Assembly (NCBI RefSeq): GCF_018219455.1
Contig: NZ_CP056122.1
Span: 3,410,001-3,474,000 of the forward strand
Direction of reading: 5' to 3'
DNA length: 64,000 nucleotides
Source of the DNA: Moritella sp. 5
GTDB taxonomy: Bacteria; Pseudomonadota; Gammaproteobacteria; Enterobacterales; Moritellaceae
The translations under genes were made by a program, and so were the position numbers. Shown here piece by piece: positions 18,153 to 26,301 of the stretch (the first letter of the stretch is position 1; each line of letters starts with the position of its first letter). The notes beneath the pieces were generated by a model that was not told the DNA's origin, ran no database searches, and worked only from the letters and a program-made list of their open reading frames with translations.

Positions 18153-18755
18153 GCATTAATCCTTGATATATCGAAAACAGTTTATTTACCCAAGCTATAA
18201 CTAGAACACAGGTAACTCAACTGCTTAGACCTTGAAAATCAGTGTTATGGACAATACATAGGCTTCATATCGATGTAAAGTATTGTTAACCATAATACAA
18301 CATAGGTCACACCAATTTTACACATTTATGGGTATAAGCACACATAGGGATATCCTATGAGCAAGTGGCCCGCTTTTAAACGTGCTTGTTGCTCACTGGT
18401 TTTATCATTCAATTCATCGTGTTCAATACCGCACCTGACATGGGTACCGAAAAATACCCTTCAAAAAAAGAAATGGGGTTAATGCTGCATAATTTGCATT
18501 GGTAATAGGTAGATTTTGCTCAACAATATTATTTGATTGCATATTCCGTTGCAGTTGATCTCGCGTAACTTCAGATGTTGAAATAAATAGCGTTCCTTCT
18601 ATTATTTATGATGAGGCTATAATACCTACAGCGCCTAAATAAGGACCATGACACCAAAACGAGACAGTTACACTGCAATTATTTACTATCACCGCTAACA
18701 GCGCACTGTTAATATGTAGATTAAGGTGATGTGGTTGATGATATAGGTGAACACG
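18153..18755. other. Intergenic region with gene remnant
   Basis: About 600 bases with no intact gene. It contains the promoter region of the permease gene, a decayed acyl-CoA synthetase fragment (18407-18542, minus) and the upstream region of the AraC regulator. Nothing else recognisable was seen. Confidence 0.6.
18407..18542 (-). pseudogene. Remnant of an AMP-binding acyl-CoA synthetase gene
   Basis: The minus strand from an ATG at 18542 reads MQSNNIVEQNLPITNANYAA then LTPFLFLK, closely like the first residues of medium/long-chain fatty-acyl-CoA synthetases (NANYxALTPxxFL). After a deletion and frame change, a second frame reads YFSVPMSGAVLNTMN followed by a stop, which matches the conserved VPMxGAVLNTxN segment normally found about 70 residues further on. 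The rest of the enzyme (over 500 residues) is gone. The match is from family memory, not from a search. Confidence 0.65.
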
Positions 18756-19583
18756 ATGGGACAAGAAAAAATTGAATACTGGCATAACCCTGTATTACCC
18801 AATATAGAACTAAGCTCAGCGAATGTTGAAAACTTTTCTTTCGAACCACACATTCATCTTGATTATCACATTGGTATCGTAACGAGTGGTTGCCAGCAAT
18901 ATCTGCATAAGGGTAAAGAATATCACCTTGCACCTGGTTTTCTATCTACGCTAAACCCAGACGAAGCACACAATGGCGAGAACATTACGCTTGGTGGTTA
19001 TCAATCACATGTCATGGCATTACCAGTTAATTATGTTAACGAAATTAGCCGAGAAATGAATCAGGCAGAAACCTTTTTTAATGCGCCACTTATCAACAAT
19101 CCGACGCTATCGCATGCCTTCTTACACTTACATAAGCTCTTAACCACAGAGCAAGATGCTTCTGTTCAGCTACAGATAGAAACAACTATGATGGCGTTCA
19201 TCACAGAATTGTTTATCCACAATGGTGGGATCCCGACACAGCAGTACGTATCAATCAAGCAGCTATCAACGCGACAGCTAGATTATATTAAAACGCTATT
19301 CCACGATGAACCCGGACAGTCATTTCAGTTAGATGAGTTAGCACAGCAACTTAATTTAAGTAAATTTCAATTTCTACGTCAGTTTAAACAGTCGATGGGA
19401 ATAACACCGCATGCATATTTAAAAAGAGTACGATTAGAGTATGCGAAAAAGGCGTTAATGAAAGGCGGTAACTTGTCTGATGTTGCTTATCAGGTTGGAT
19501 TTTTCGATCAAAGCCATTTTAATAAAGCGTTCAAGAATGCCTACCTGATTACCCCATCCCACTTTCAACGTCGTGTACTTTAG
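18756..19583 (+). CDS. AraC family transcriptional regulator
   Basis: A regulator of about 275 residues with an N-terminal cupin-type AraC ligand-binding domain (HIHLDYHIGIVTSG; LNPDEAHNGENI) and a C-terminal double helix-turn-helix (about 180-275: LDELAQQLNLSKFQFLRQFK, then NLSDVAYQVGFFDQSHFNKA). I took the ATG at 18756 with AGGTGA upstream over a GTG three codons earlier. AraC proteins of this shape often control LysE-type exporters; a LysE gene lies 3 kb downstream but is not adjacent, so a link is only suggested. Confidence 0.9.
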   Translation: MGQEKIEYWHNPVLPNIELSSANVENFSFEPHIHLDYHIGIVTSGCQQYLHKGKEYHLAPGFLSTLNPDEAHNGENITLGGYQSHVMALPVNYVNEISREMNQAETFFNAPLINNPTLSHAFLHLHKLLTTEQDASVQLQIETTMMAFITELFIHNGGIPTQQYVSIKQLSTRQLDYIKTLFHDEPGQSFQLDELAQQLNLSKFQFLRQFKQSMGITPHAYLKRVRLEYAKKALMKGGNLSDVAYQVGFFDQSHFNKAFKNAYLITPSHFQRRVL

Positions 19584-19654
19584 TTATTTAAGACACAAAC
19601 TGTGTTCTAACATCCTTGATGCATTAACAAGATTGTCCCATTGTTTCCTAAATA

Positions 19655-19687
19655 CTAGAGAACCAGTATCGAACACTGGTTCTCTAG
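19655..19687. terminator. Bidirectional terminator hairpin
   Basis: Perfect 13-base arms CTAGAGAACCAGT and ACTGGTTCTCTAG with a 7-base loop lie between the convergent AraC and amidohydrolase genes. Confidence 0.7.
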
Positions 19688-19735
19688 ATAAATCACTGTA
19701 AATCAATCAAATCTAGATAGGACTAAATAACAATT

Positions 19736-21886
19736 TTAATGTCCACCGTGCTGAAAATAGAGTTTCTCTAACGAGGGTAAATTTTGTATCAAAAACTTGA
19801 TATCATCATTTTTCATCGCAGCAAGTTTTTCAAGTCCCTTACTATGTAGGTTGTCAGGAATAAGACTTCTGACACTCGATCGACCGCCTGACTTAATCAC
19901 TTTACGTAGTACAGACAGAACCTTCTCTGGGTCATCTTTATCGTCACCCTTTTTAAAAAGTAACTTGCCATCCACATACGTTCGTAGGACGGTTGGTGTA
20001 TCCTTTGAAGATCTAGGATCACCTGAAAGAACAACTACATCACCAAATTTTCCGACTTCCAGAGAGCCTCGAGTATCTTCTTCGCCATATTGATAAGCCG
20101 CCGTAACAGTGTTGGCCATCAGCGCTTCATCCCAAGTCAATTTATGTTCAAAACCTAAGACATCAGGGTATATATCACATGACCCTTTTACTGTCACAGT
20201 GTTCGTATTACACATTTCTCGTTTTACCGCAGTTTCCATAATATGCATAGGGTCAATGGGAACAATCGGAGCATCACTGTGTAGAGTAAAACGTAAGTTT
20301 CTCTCTTTAGCCCAGCCTGTGGCACTAATGTTTTCAGCACGGCCATCTATATCATCACTATTACCAAGAAAAATCTCTTTATGGCGGAGCCCCCAATAAT
20401 ATACGTGCTCAGTAAAGAAGGATGCAATCATACCTAGATCCTTGAGTCGATCCATTTGTCCGGGCGTTGTAACTTGCGCATGTATTGCCACCAATCTTCT
20501 CGCTCTCACCTCTTCCTTACTAATAACACCAGTTGAAATAGCTGTTTCAATGGCCACTAAATATTGCTCCATAGCCGCATCACCATTTACATGGGCGTAT
20601 ATTTGCCAATTATTTTTCAACAGTTTTTGAACCAATTCATTCAATTCTTTAATCTGTGCTTCTCCCTTCCAATTTTTACAATGGTCCTTAGGGTCAGGAC
20701 AGTCATTGTCTGTAATCGAATAATAAGGATCGGATAAATATCCGGTATAACCCTGTATCGAACCATCAAGAACTAGCTTTACGCCTCCAACCTTGAAGTA
20801 ATCTGTCTCTTTCGGTAAAAAATTAGGGGAATCAAAGTCGCCTATCGCTTCGGCACTCTCTTGGTCAGGTAAGATAACGAGTCGTGGTGTTTTACTGATA
20901 GCTTGAATAATCTTTAACAACCTTCCCGAATACGCCGCCTTGGGTGTCAAACCATCCTGAGCAGTTGTCACACCGACGGATAAATAACGCTCTCCAACAC
21001 TCAGAAGTCCGAGTAAGACTTGCTCCAGAGGTATATGCGACGCAACTTTAGTTAGGGCATAGGCGTGAGCCGCCTCCTTCAATACACCGTTTGGTTTATA
21101 ACTACCACTCTCTATGTCCATGGATTGGCCTTTTACACCACAGCAAATACCATTATCACTATCATCAAGAATTCTCTCCGAGTGCTTATTTAAAATGAAC
21201 CCTTTGCCGTCCACGCCATAAATACCCGCTTTTTCGAGCGCTTTAGTATTCGCGGAACCCATATGTGAAGAGGTGTGGGTTACATAAACCGCACGGTCAA
21301 TCAAGTCAAGTTGCTTAGTGGTAGGATGTTCTCTATCTTTGAGCAAAGTATCATCATAGCCATTACCCATAATCCAATTTCGACTTGACCACCCTGTCCA
21401 GTCCTCAGACTTTTTATTTAGAGCACCAAGTAATGTGGATTGATCATCTAGTGCGCTAGGGTCATCGCCAATTCTCACTACATCACCCAGCGGTGGACTT
21501 TGCAAATCGGCAAAAGGGGCGTACAGCCCATGTATCAAAAAATGGCTATGCGAGTCAATGAAACCGGGAACAAGCGTTTTCCCTTCTAAATTAACTTTTT
21601 TATTTTTTGGAAGATATCGGCAATGTCTACCAAGACTTTTAACATCGCTCCCAACGCTAGCTATTTTACCTTTGATAATACACAATGCGCCTGTATTTTC
21701 ATTCAGTAAGTCCCCGTCCGGTGATGTCTTCATAGTAATAATATTACCATTGTAAAATAACACATCTTTATTATGGAAAAAGGTATTACCACCAATACCA
21801 GCAAGGGTAATAGGTGAGATAAGCATCGTAGAAATAACGAGTGACAACGCACTTCGCCTAATCACTATGGTACTGAATTTAATCAT
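19736..21886 (-). CDS. Secreted amidohydrolase, YtcJ/Amidohydrolase_3 type
   Basis: A 716-residue metal-dependent hydrolase with an N-terminal signal peptide (RRSALSLVISTMLISPITLA, cleavage near residue 29), so it acts outside the cytoplasm. The amidohydrolase metal motif GFIDSHSHF appears after a composite beta-sandwich start (VLFYNGNIITM). Later metal ligands sit in YAHVNGDAAMEQYL, VAIHAQVT and LHSDAPIVPIDPM, and the C-terminus returns to the sandwich (GKFGDVVVLSGDP). YtcJ-like enzymes hydrolyse N-substituted amides or formamides; the substrate is unknown. It is longer than typical members (about 540-600) because of Asp/Lys-rich insertions and a C-terminal extension of about 70 residues. 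Confidence 0.85.
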   Translation of the reverse strand: MIKFSTIVIRRSALSLVISTMLISPITLAGIGGNTFFHNKDVLFYNGNIITMKTSPDGDLLNENTGALCIIKGKIASVGSDVKSLGRHCRYLPKNKKVNLEGKTLVPGFIDSHSHFLIHGLYAPFADLQSPPLGDVVRIGDDPSALDDQSTLLGALNKKSEDWTGWSSRNWIMGNGYDDTLLKDREHPTTKQLDLIDRAVYVTHTSSHMGSANTKALEKAGIYGVDGKGFILNKHSERILDDSDNGICCGVKGQSMDIESGSYKPNGVLKEAAHAYALTKVASHIPLEQVLLGLLSVGERYLSVGVTTAQDGLTPKAAYSGRLLKIIQAISKTPRLVILPDQESAEAIGDFDSPNFLPKETDYFKVGGVKLVLDGSIQGYTGYLSDPYYSITDNDCPDPKDHCKNWKGEAQIKELNELVQKLLKNNWQIYAHVNGDAAMEQYLVAIETAISTGVISKEEVRARRLVAIHAQVTTPGQMDRLKDLGMIASFFTEHVYYWGLRHKEIFLGNSDDIDGRAENISATGWAKERNLRFTLHSDAPIVPIDPMHIMETAVKREMCNTNTVTVKGSCDIYPDVLGFEHKLTWDEALMANTVTAAYQYGEEDTRGSLEVGKFGDVVVLSGDPRSSKDTPTVLRTYVDGKLLFKKGDDKDDPEKVLSVLRKVIKSGGRSSVRSLIPDNLHSKGLEKLAAMKNDDIKFLIQNLPSLEKLYFQHGGH

Positions 21887-22212
21887 AAAAATCCCTGTAT
21901 GATTTATTGAACAGCCATCCTGGCTGAGCTAGAATAAATTAATACAATGAGTACAGACAAGGAGCAAGCAACAAGTTAAAAGCCTAATTTATTTACGCTA
22001 CCACGAACAAAAACACAAATAAATTCGTGTGGTAGCTCACAGTATTCAACATTAATTAACAAACATAATTTTCCCAGTTACCTTGTAAATCATGACTGGA
22101 TATTGAATCTAGAACAAAGAGAGAAGCCCTTCACGTAACGGCTTACAGCACAGACTGATTTAAGTACGTTTCTATTTCTGCTATGTGTTATTTAACTGCA
22201 CGAGTACCGTTC
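21887..22212. other. Intergenic region, 326 bases
   Basis: No gene is seen. It holds the upstream region of the amidohydrolase gene and an imperfect hairpin (GCTACCACGAA at 21997-22007 with TTCGTGTGGTAGC at 22024-22036) that could be the 3' hairpin of the small membrane protein gene. Confidence 0.4.
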
Positions 22213-22533
22213 TCACATTTTTCGTGTGTTCACAAATTTATTCCAACATAAGAAAGTGATCAATGAGATAAATATGACCGCTGAAGACAGCACAATATAA
22301 CCAAAAAAGTATGTTGACCATTCTCTCTTAATATCAATCCAGCCTAGCCAATCATTAATTAACATGAGAGGTATAGTTAATAAGCCAAAAATAATAAAAG
22401 AATATTGAAGCATTAATTGTCGACGGTCTTCACGAGAGGGTTCATTTACACTGTCATTATTACATCCCTCGCAAATACTTGTGTTGGTCTCTAATTCCTC
22501 TTTGTCTAATTTACATCTTGTCGTATTAGTCAT
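22213..22533 (-). CDS. Small Cys-containing two-helix membrane protein, Fur-box promoter
   Basis: A 106-residue protein of no recognised family. The hydrophilic N-terminus (about 1-40) holds Cys7 and a CEGC pair near residues 21-24. Two transmembrane helices follow (SFIIFGLLTIPLMLINDWLG and YFFGYIVLSSAVIFISLITF), and a short basic tail ends the protein. A near-consensus Fur box lies 37-55 bases upstream of the ATG, so expression is probably iron-repressed. The Cys residues might bind metal, which is inference. It is transcribed away from the LysE gene. Confidence 0.65.
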   Translation of the reverse strand: MTNTTRCKLDKEELETNTSICEGCNNDSVNEPSREDRRQLMLQYSFIIFGLLTIPLMLINDWLGWIDIKREWSTYFFGYIVLSSAVIFISLITFLCWNKFVNTRKM

Positions 22534-22569
22534 TACTGATATCCATTATTTTCCCTAATAGATGCCAAC

Positions 22570-22588
22570 GATAATGAGATTCATTATC
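22570..22588. promoter_or_regulatory. Fur box
   Basis: GATAATGAGATTCATTATC matches the 19-base Fur consensus at 17 of 19 positions and is almost perfectly palindromic. It lies just upstream of the small membrane protein gene (minus strand) and about 185 bases before lysE on the other strand, so the small protein is the likelier target. Confidence 0.8.
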
Positions 22589-22773
22589 ATTTAATACAAT
22601 ATTGATTGATTAACTTGATCATCATCACAAATAGACATAACTAATTTAGATGTATTAACAAGCTATTATTATGTTGATTAATCAAGACAGGTACCGACTC
22701 TGCAATTTTTTCCTATAATCCTCATTCTTCAACTAGCAAAATAGCGACAGAATTTACATTTAAGGATTTATCA

Positions 22774-23445
22774 ATGAACATCGAATTGTTGTTATCACTC
22801 GCTATTATTCACGCTGTTGCCTTAGCTAGCCCAGGTCCTGATTTTGCTTTAGTTGTCAGACTTGCAAGTCAAGAATCAAGAAGTACTGCTATTGCCTCTG
22901 CGGTTGGTATTTCAATTGCTATTTTAATTCATACAATCTTAAGTTTAACTGGGGTCAGTCTGATTATTAAAAGCTCACAAACTCTGTATACCATTGTGCA
23001 AATGGTTGGCGCAGGTTATTTAGCATGGATGGGATTTAGTGCGGTAAAAGGATCACTGCAACATTGGAAAGCAAAAGTATCAGTGGATAATAGCTCATTT
23101 AAATTAAATCAATTAACGCCAAAACAAGGCTTCATGCAAGGGCTTTGGACTAACCTGTTAAACCCCAAAGCGATGGTGTTTTTTATTATTTTATTCTCAG
23201 CCATGATCACCCCTGATGTTAGCTTTCTCACTAAGCTATCAGCAACAGTCATCATGTTAGGATTATCCTTGATTTGGTTTATCCTTATCGCATTGATTTT
23301 ATCAAAACCGATGATCCAGCAACGTGTACAAAAGGCAGCGCCAGCAATCAACTTGTTTACCGGGCTGCTGTTTATGGCTGTATCAAGTGCAATTATGTAT
23401 AACTTGCTTGAAGGCGTTATGGTTCTTAGTGAAAGCGCTATTTAG
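22774..23445 (+). CDS. LysE family amino acid/metabolite exporter
   Basis: A 223-residue inner-membrane exporter with about six helices. The start AIIHAVALASPGPDFALVVR is the RhtB/LysE signature (SPGPDF), and GLWTNLLNPKAMVFFIILFSAM is the second family signature (NPKAxxFF). Family members export basic or neutral amino acids or homoserine lactones; the substrate here is not known. AAGGA precedes the ATG. Regulation is not obvious: the nearby Fur box faces the divergent gene, and an AraC gene lies 3 kb away. Confidence 0.9.
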   Translation: MNIELLLSLAIIHAVALASPGPDFALVVRLASQESRSTAIASAVGISIAILIHTILSLTGVSLIIKSSQTLYTIVQMVGAGYLAWMGFSAVKGSLQHWKAKVSVDNSSFKLNQLTPKQGFMQGLWTNLLNPKAMVFFIILFSAMITPDVSFLTKLSATVIMLGLSLIWFILIALILSKPMIQQRVQKAAPAINLFTGLLFMAVSSAIMYNLLEGVMVLSESAI

Positions 23446-23471
23446 ATTGAAACTTAGCGCCTTGACCGTAA

Positions 23472-23497
23472 CTTGGGCATACCGAGATATGCTCAAG
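23472..23497. terminator. Hairpin between convergent lysE and GNAT genes
   Basis: CTTGGGCATA and TATGCTCAAG pair with one G-T wobble around a 6-base loop. There is no T-run; probable transcript-end hairpin. Confidence 0.4.
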
Positions 23498-23509
23498 GCT
23501 GCTAAATCA

Positions 23510-23968
23510 TCAACCGAGTTCTTTAGTCATATATAAGCTGTACGGATCTTCACGATAATCAGCGAAAGGGGCACATTCATTAAAACCAAAATCTCGATAT
23601 AATTTTTGAGCAGCTATAAACGAATCAGGTGTACCCGTTTCTAAGCTAACAGTAGTAATACCTTGATTTTTTGCTGTAGCCAAAATATGGGTTAATAATT
23701 TCCGAGCTACCCCTTGTCGAAGATAAGAGCGATCTGTGCGCATTGATTTTATCTCAACATGACCGGCTGCGATTACTTTCATCGCACCACAGCCAGCAAG
23801 ATCACCATCAATCCACGCACTCCAAAAAGTCACTTCTGGCGCTTTTAACCCGGTTAAATCTAACGCGTGTACACTTTCAGCAGGGGTATGCTCTAGCATG
23901 TCTTCATGATGCGCTTGTAATAAAAGGGCTACTTCTTTACCTTTTAAATCATCTATACGAATTTCCAT
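23510..23968 (-). CDS. GNAT family N-acetyltransferase
   Basis: A 152-residue acetyltransferase. The acetyl-CoA loop is RSYLRQGVARKLLTHIL (R-Q-G-V-A matching Q/RxxGxG/A), preceded by the strand VEIKSMRTD and followed by TVSLETGTPDSFIAAQKLYRDFGF. The pattern HAL-DLTGLKAPEVTFWSAW and GxGAMK matches the E. coli YsnE/B. subtilis YsnE-type branch. The substrate is unknown. AAAGGA lies upstream of the ATG. It is convergent with lysE. Confidence 0.87.
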   Translation of the reverse strand: MEIRIDDLKGKEVALLLQAHHEDMLEHTPAESVHALDLTGLKAPEVTFWSAWIDGDLAGCGAMKVIAAGHVEIKSMRTDRSYLRQGVARKLLTHILATAKNQGITTVSLETGTPDSFIAAQKLYRDFGFNECAPFADYREDPYSLYMTKELG

Positions 23969-24027
23969 TTCGACTATCCTTTATAATTAGCTAACAACAA
24001 AGTAATAAGTAACTTAACATCAATAAC

Positions 24028-24612
24028 TTAATTTAGTATACCTATGTTATCCAATTTAATTTTACTACGTATTTTGTCAGTAAAAAATGTAGCCGCGCTT
24101 AATGAATAATTCTCTGATAATGAATTCATAAAACCATGATAAAAACTGGTTTTAATACAGTGGACTTGTTTTAGAGGTGCTAGAGCTGAGAGTATATTAT
24201 CAACCTCAAAGTGCTTCTCTTCACAAGGAAAAACTAATGTCACAAGGCTGCAAGGGATTACATCCAAGTGGTTTCGGATCTGACTCGGATAGAAGCCAAT
24301 GCAATGTTTGATTAATGGATTTGAGTCTCGGTCAATAGCTTTCCATGCAGCAGATGCGCCAGCACTAAAACCTAGTAATACCACCTCATCTTCTGATAGT
24401 GCAATCGCTGATGCTACAGCTGAAATATACTGTTCATGACCGCATAGAGTCATGAAGGCATCATAAGCTGCTTGCTCATTAATGAATGTTTGCTTATGCC
24501 CATCGTAAGGATCAATTACCGTTACCCTTGTCAACTCGTTTGAGAGTGACACAGCAAGTGAGTCGATATCCGTTGTCTGGCCAAAAATATCTGTGATTAT
24601 AATTATTTGCAT
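24028..24612 (-). CDS. Dienelactone hydrolase-like alpha/beta hydrolase
   Basis: A 194-residue protein with an alpha/beta hydrolase pattern: an opening strand MQIIIITDIFGQT, the nucleophile elbow LGFSAGASAAW (Ser in G-F-S-A-G), the following strand HCIGFYPSQIRNH, an acidic segment FPCEEKHFE, and a late His (YHGFMNSLSENY). The set is consistent with a Ser-Asp/Glu-His triad in the dienelactone hydrolase family, although a Cys is usual in true dienelactone hydrolases. It is 14 bases from the downstream end of the cupin gene on the same strand, so likely co-transcribed. Substrate unknown. Confidence 0.75.
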   Translation of the reverse strand: MQIIIITDIFGQTTDIDSLAVSLSNELTRVTVIDPYDGHKQTFINEQAAYDAFMTLCGHEQYISAVASAIALSEDEVVLLGFSAGASAAWKAIDRDSNPLIKHCIGFYPSQIRNHLDVIPCSLVTLVFPCEEKHFEVDNILSALAPLKQVHCIKTSFYHGFMNSLSENYSLSAATFFTDKIRSKIKLDNIGILN

Positions 24613-24626
24613 GTGTTATCTGTCCA

Positions 24627-24938
24627 TCAATAAAATACAGCCAACCAAACAGTTTCCACATCAGGGTCCGTCCACGCAACTTTATGTTTTTGATGCGCTG
24701 GAATATTCAGATAATCACCCGCCTTCAGCGTAACAGAAGGCTTATCATCAAAACCAATAATTGCACTACCTGCAATAACGATCACCCATTCACTCTGCTC
24801 TTGGTCATACCAACCGACATCAGGTGACGAGTGCCCTTTTGAGATAATTCGCTCAATTTTAACCTTGTCACTCGTGACCAAATCTTCAAATACTTCACTG
24901 CTAAGGTCTGCGGGTATCGAATCAAAAATATTATTCAT
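24627..24938 (-). CDS. Cupin domain protein
   Basis: A 103-residue single-domain cupin. The second cupin motif is visible as KAGDYLNIPAHQKHKVAW, with a conserved PAHxxH; the first is degenerate (KGHSSPDVGWYDQEQSEWVI), with Gln and Trp-rich residues in place of the usual His pair. The family includes metal-dependent isomerases, dioxygenases and sugar-binding regulators. It lies between the trpS paralogue and the hydrolase on the same strand, 13 bases after trpS, and may share its transcript. An AAAGGA site precedes the ATG. Confidence 0.8.
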   Translation of the reverse strand: MNNIFDSIPADLSSEVFEDLVTSDKVKIERIISKGHSSPDVGWYDQEQSEWVIVIAGSAIIGFDDKPSVTLKAGDYLNIPAHQKHKVAWTDPDVETVWLAVFY

Positions 24939-24951
24939 TTTTACAATCCTT

Positions 24952-26010
24952 TTAAAATAGGTTTAAGCCAAATGCACTTTTCACCTGCCGTAATACATCA
25001 TTAGATTCATCTTGAGAACGTTCTGTTCCTGCTTTCAAAATAGAAATAAGCTGCGAACGATCAGCGACAAACTCAGCTCGACGCTGTCGGATTGGTTTTA
25101 ATAAATCCTGTAAGCATTCTTCCAAAATTGTCTTCACAGTGCCATCACCCAATCCACCAGCTGTATATTGTTCTTTTAAATTAGCAACGTACACCTGATC
25201 TTGATGGAATGCATCTAAATAAGTAAATACCACATTCCCTTCAACTTGTCCCGGATCGCTAACGCGTAAATGATTCGGATCGGTATACATGGCTTTAACC
25301 GCTTTGGAGATCTCCTTTTCACTCGAACTTAACATAATGGTGTTACCCATGGATTTAGACATTTTACTTTTACCATCGGCACTAGGCAAACGTGAAACTT
25401 TACTTAACAATGGCTTACACTCAACCAAAATCTCTTGTTGAGCAATGTTATTTAGCTTTCTGACGATTTCATTGGTCTGTTCGATCATTGGTAATTGATC
25501 TTCCCCCACTGGTATTAATGTGGCTTTAAATGCAGTGATGTCAGCGGCCTGACTTATCGGGTATGTTAAGAAACCAGCAGGAATAGAGCGGCCAAATAAT
25601 TTACTGTTGATCTCATTTTTAACCGTCGGATTACGCTCCAAACGAGCAATAGACACTAAGTTTGAGTAATACATTGTGAGTTCAGCCAAGGCTGGAATGG
25701 CGGACTGTAAACAAATAGTGGTTTTTAATGGATCGATACCGACAGCAAGATAGTCCGCGACAACATTTAAAATATTCGACGAGACTTTTTGTGGATTATG
25801 ACCATTATCAGTGAGGCCCTGCATGTCAGCAACTAAGATAGTTTGCTCATATTGATGCTGTAACTTTACACGCTGCTGCAATGAACCGACAAAGTGGCCG
25901 AGATGCAAAGAACCCGTTGCACGATCACCCGTGAGGATCTTTTCTCTAGTCGCGTTATTTTGACTTGAATTAGGTGTTTGGTCTAAGTCTAGTGATAGGT
26001 TATTTTCCAT
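24952..26010 (-). CDS. trpS: Tryptophanyl-tRNA synthetase, accessory-type
   Basis: A class I synthetase of about 352 residues that charges tRNA-Trp. ATP-binding motifs are GSLHLGHFVG (HLGH at residues 36-39) and KMSKS (about 216-220). The segment ILTGDRATGSLHLGH is the GDRxTGxLHLGH variant, distinct from the E. coli-like SGxQPSG type, which suggests a second, alternative enzyme beside a housekeeping TrpS elsewhere in the genome (inference). I chose the ATG at 26010 because GGAG is placed just upstream. That ribosome-binding site lies within a hairpin, after a short leader ORF with tandem Trp codons, so expression probably responds to Trp-tRNA charging. Confidence 0.9.
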   Translation of the reverse strand: MENNLSLDLDQTPNSSQNNATREKILTGDRATGSLHLGHFVGSLQQRVKLQHQYEQTILVADMQGLTDNGHNPQKVSSNILNVVADYLAVGIDPLKTTICLQSAIPALAELTMYYSNLVSIARLERNPTVKNEINSKLFGRSIPAGFLTYPISQAADITAFKATLIPVGEDQLPMIEQTNEIVRKLNNIAQQEILVECKPLLSKVSRLPSADGKSKMSKSMGNTIMLSSSEKEISKAVKAMYTDPNHLRVSDPGQVEGNVVFTYLDAFHQDQVYVANLKEQYTAGGLGDGTVKTILEECLQDLLKPIRQRRAEFVADRSQLISILKAGTERSQDESNDVLRQVKSAFGLNLF

Positions 26011-26011
26011 T

Positions 26012-26044
26012 GTATATCTCCAAAATAGATTACCGGAGACATAC
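26012..26044 (-). promoter_or_regulatory. Hairpin sequestering the trpS ribosome-binding site
   Basis: On the transcript, GUAUGUCUCC (26044-26035) can pair over all ten positions (one G-U) with GGAGAUAUAC (26021-26012), closing a 13-base loop. The second arm contains the GGAG ribosome-binding site of trpS (ATG 26010). An alternative pairing, CCGGA (26071-26067) with TCCGG (26037-26033), overlaps the first arm and could free the site. Folding energies were not computed. Confidence 0.65.
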
Positions 26045-26103
26045 ATACTTTATTCATCAGTTGCCATCCGGCGATCTGTGAACAAAAGTATTCAACACCG
26101 CTC

Positions 26104-26163
26104 TTATAAAAGAGAGTGCCACCAAGATGTTGTGATATGTGTAAAAATAGGTTTTAATTTCAT
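26104..26163 (-). CDS. Leader peptide of trpS with tandem Trp codons
   Basis: A 19-codon frame, MKLKPIFTHITTSWWHSLL, ends 94 bases upstream of the trpS ATG. Two adjacent TGG codons (26119-26124) are very rare by chance and mirror the TrpL attenuator peptide of the trp operon. Its stop codon lies in a region that folds against the following sequence, and the RBS hairpin of trpS comes next. Ribosome stalling at the Trp codons when charged tRNA is scarce would change folding downstream. No strong ribosome-binding site precedes this ATG, which lowers confidence. Confidence 0.65.
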   Translation of the reverse strand: MKLKPIFTHITTSWWHSLL

Positions 26164-26219
26164 GTATTAAAAGTATCAGCCTGCGAAAATTAGCGCAAGC
26201 GATATTTCAATCTACTTTC

Positions 26220-26284
26220 AACCTTAATTATTAATCTTAACTATCAATCTTAACTATCAATCTTAACTATCAATCTTAACTATC
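26220..26284. repeat. 13-bp tandem repeat array
   Basis: Four exact copies of AATCTTAACTATC (26233-26284) follow one degenerate copy (26220-26232). The array ends 17 bases before the start of the 2-hydroxyacid dehydrogenase gene, in the promoter or leader region shared with trpS on the other strand. Confidence 0.9.
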
Positions 26285-26301
26285 AAATTGGACTTGTTTA
26301 C

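Noticed and set aside
26011-26046. Longer trpS reading frame starting at 26046
   Set aside because: Its start lies within the hairpin arm; the ATG at 26010 has the GGAG site and matches the family start better.
26110-26125. GGTGG-like T-box sequence upstream of trpS
   Set aside because: The GGTGG string comes from the tandem Trp codons of the leader ORF. No T-box stem I or terminator is visible, and T-boxes are rare outside Firmicutes.
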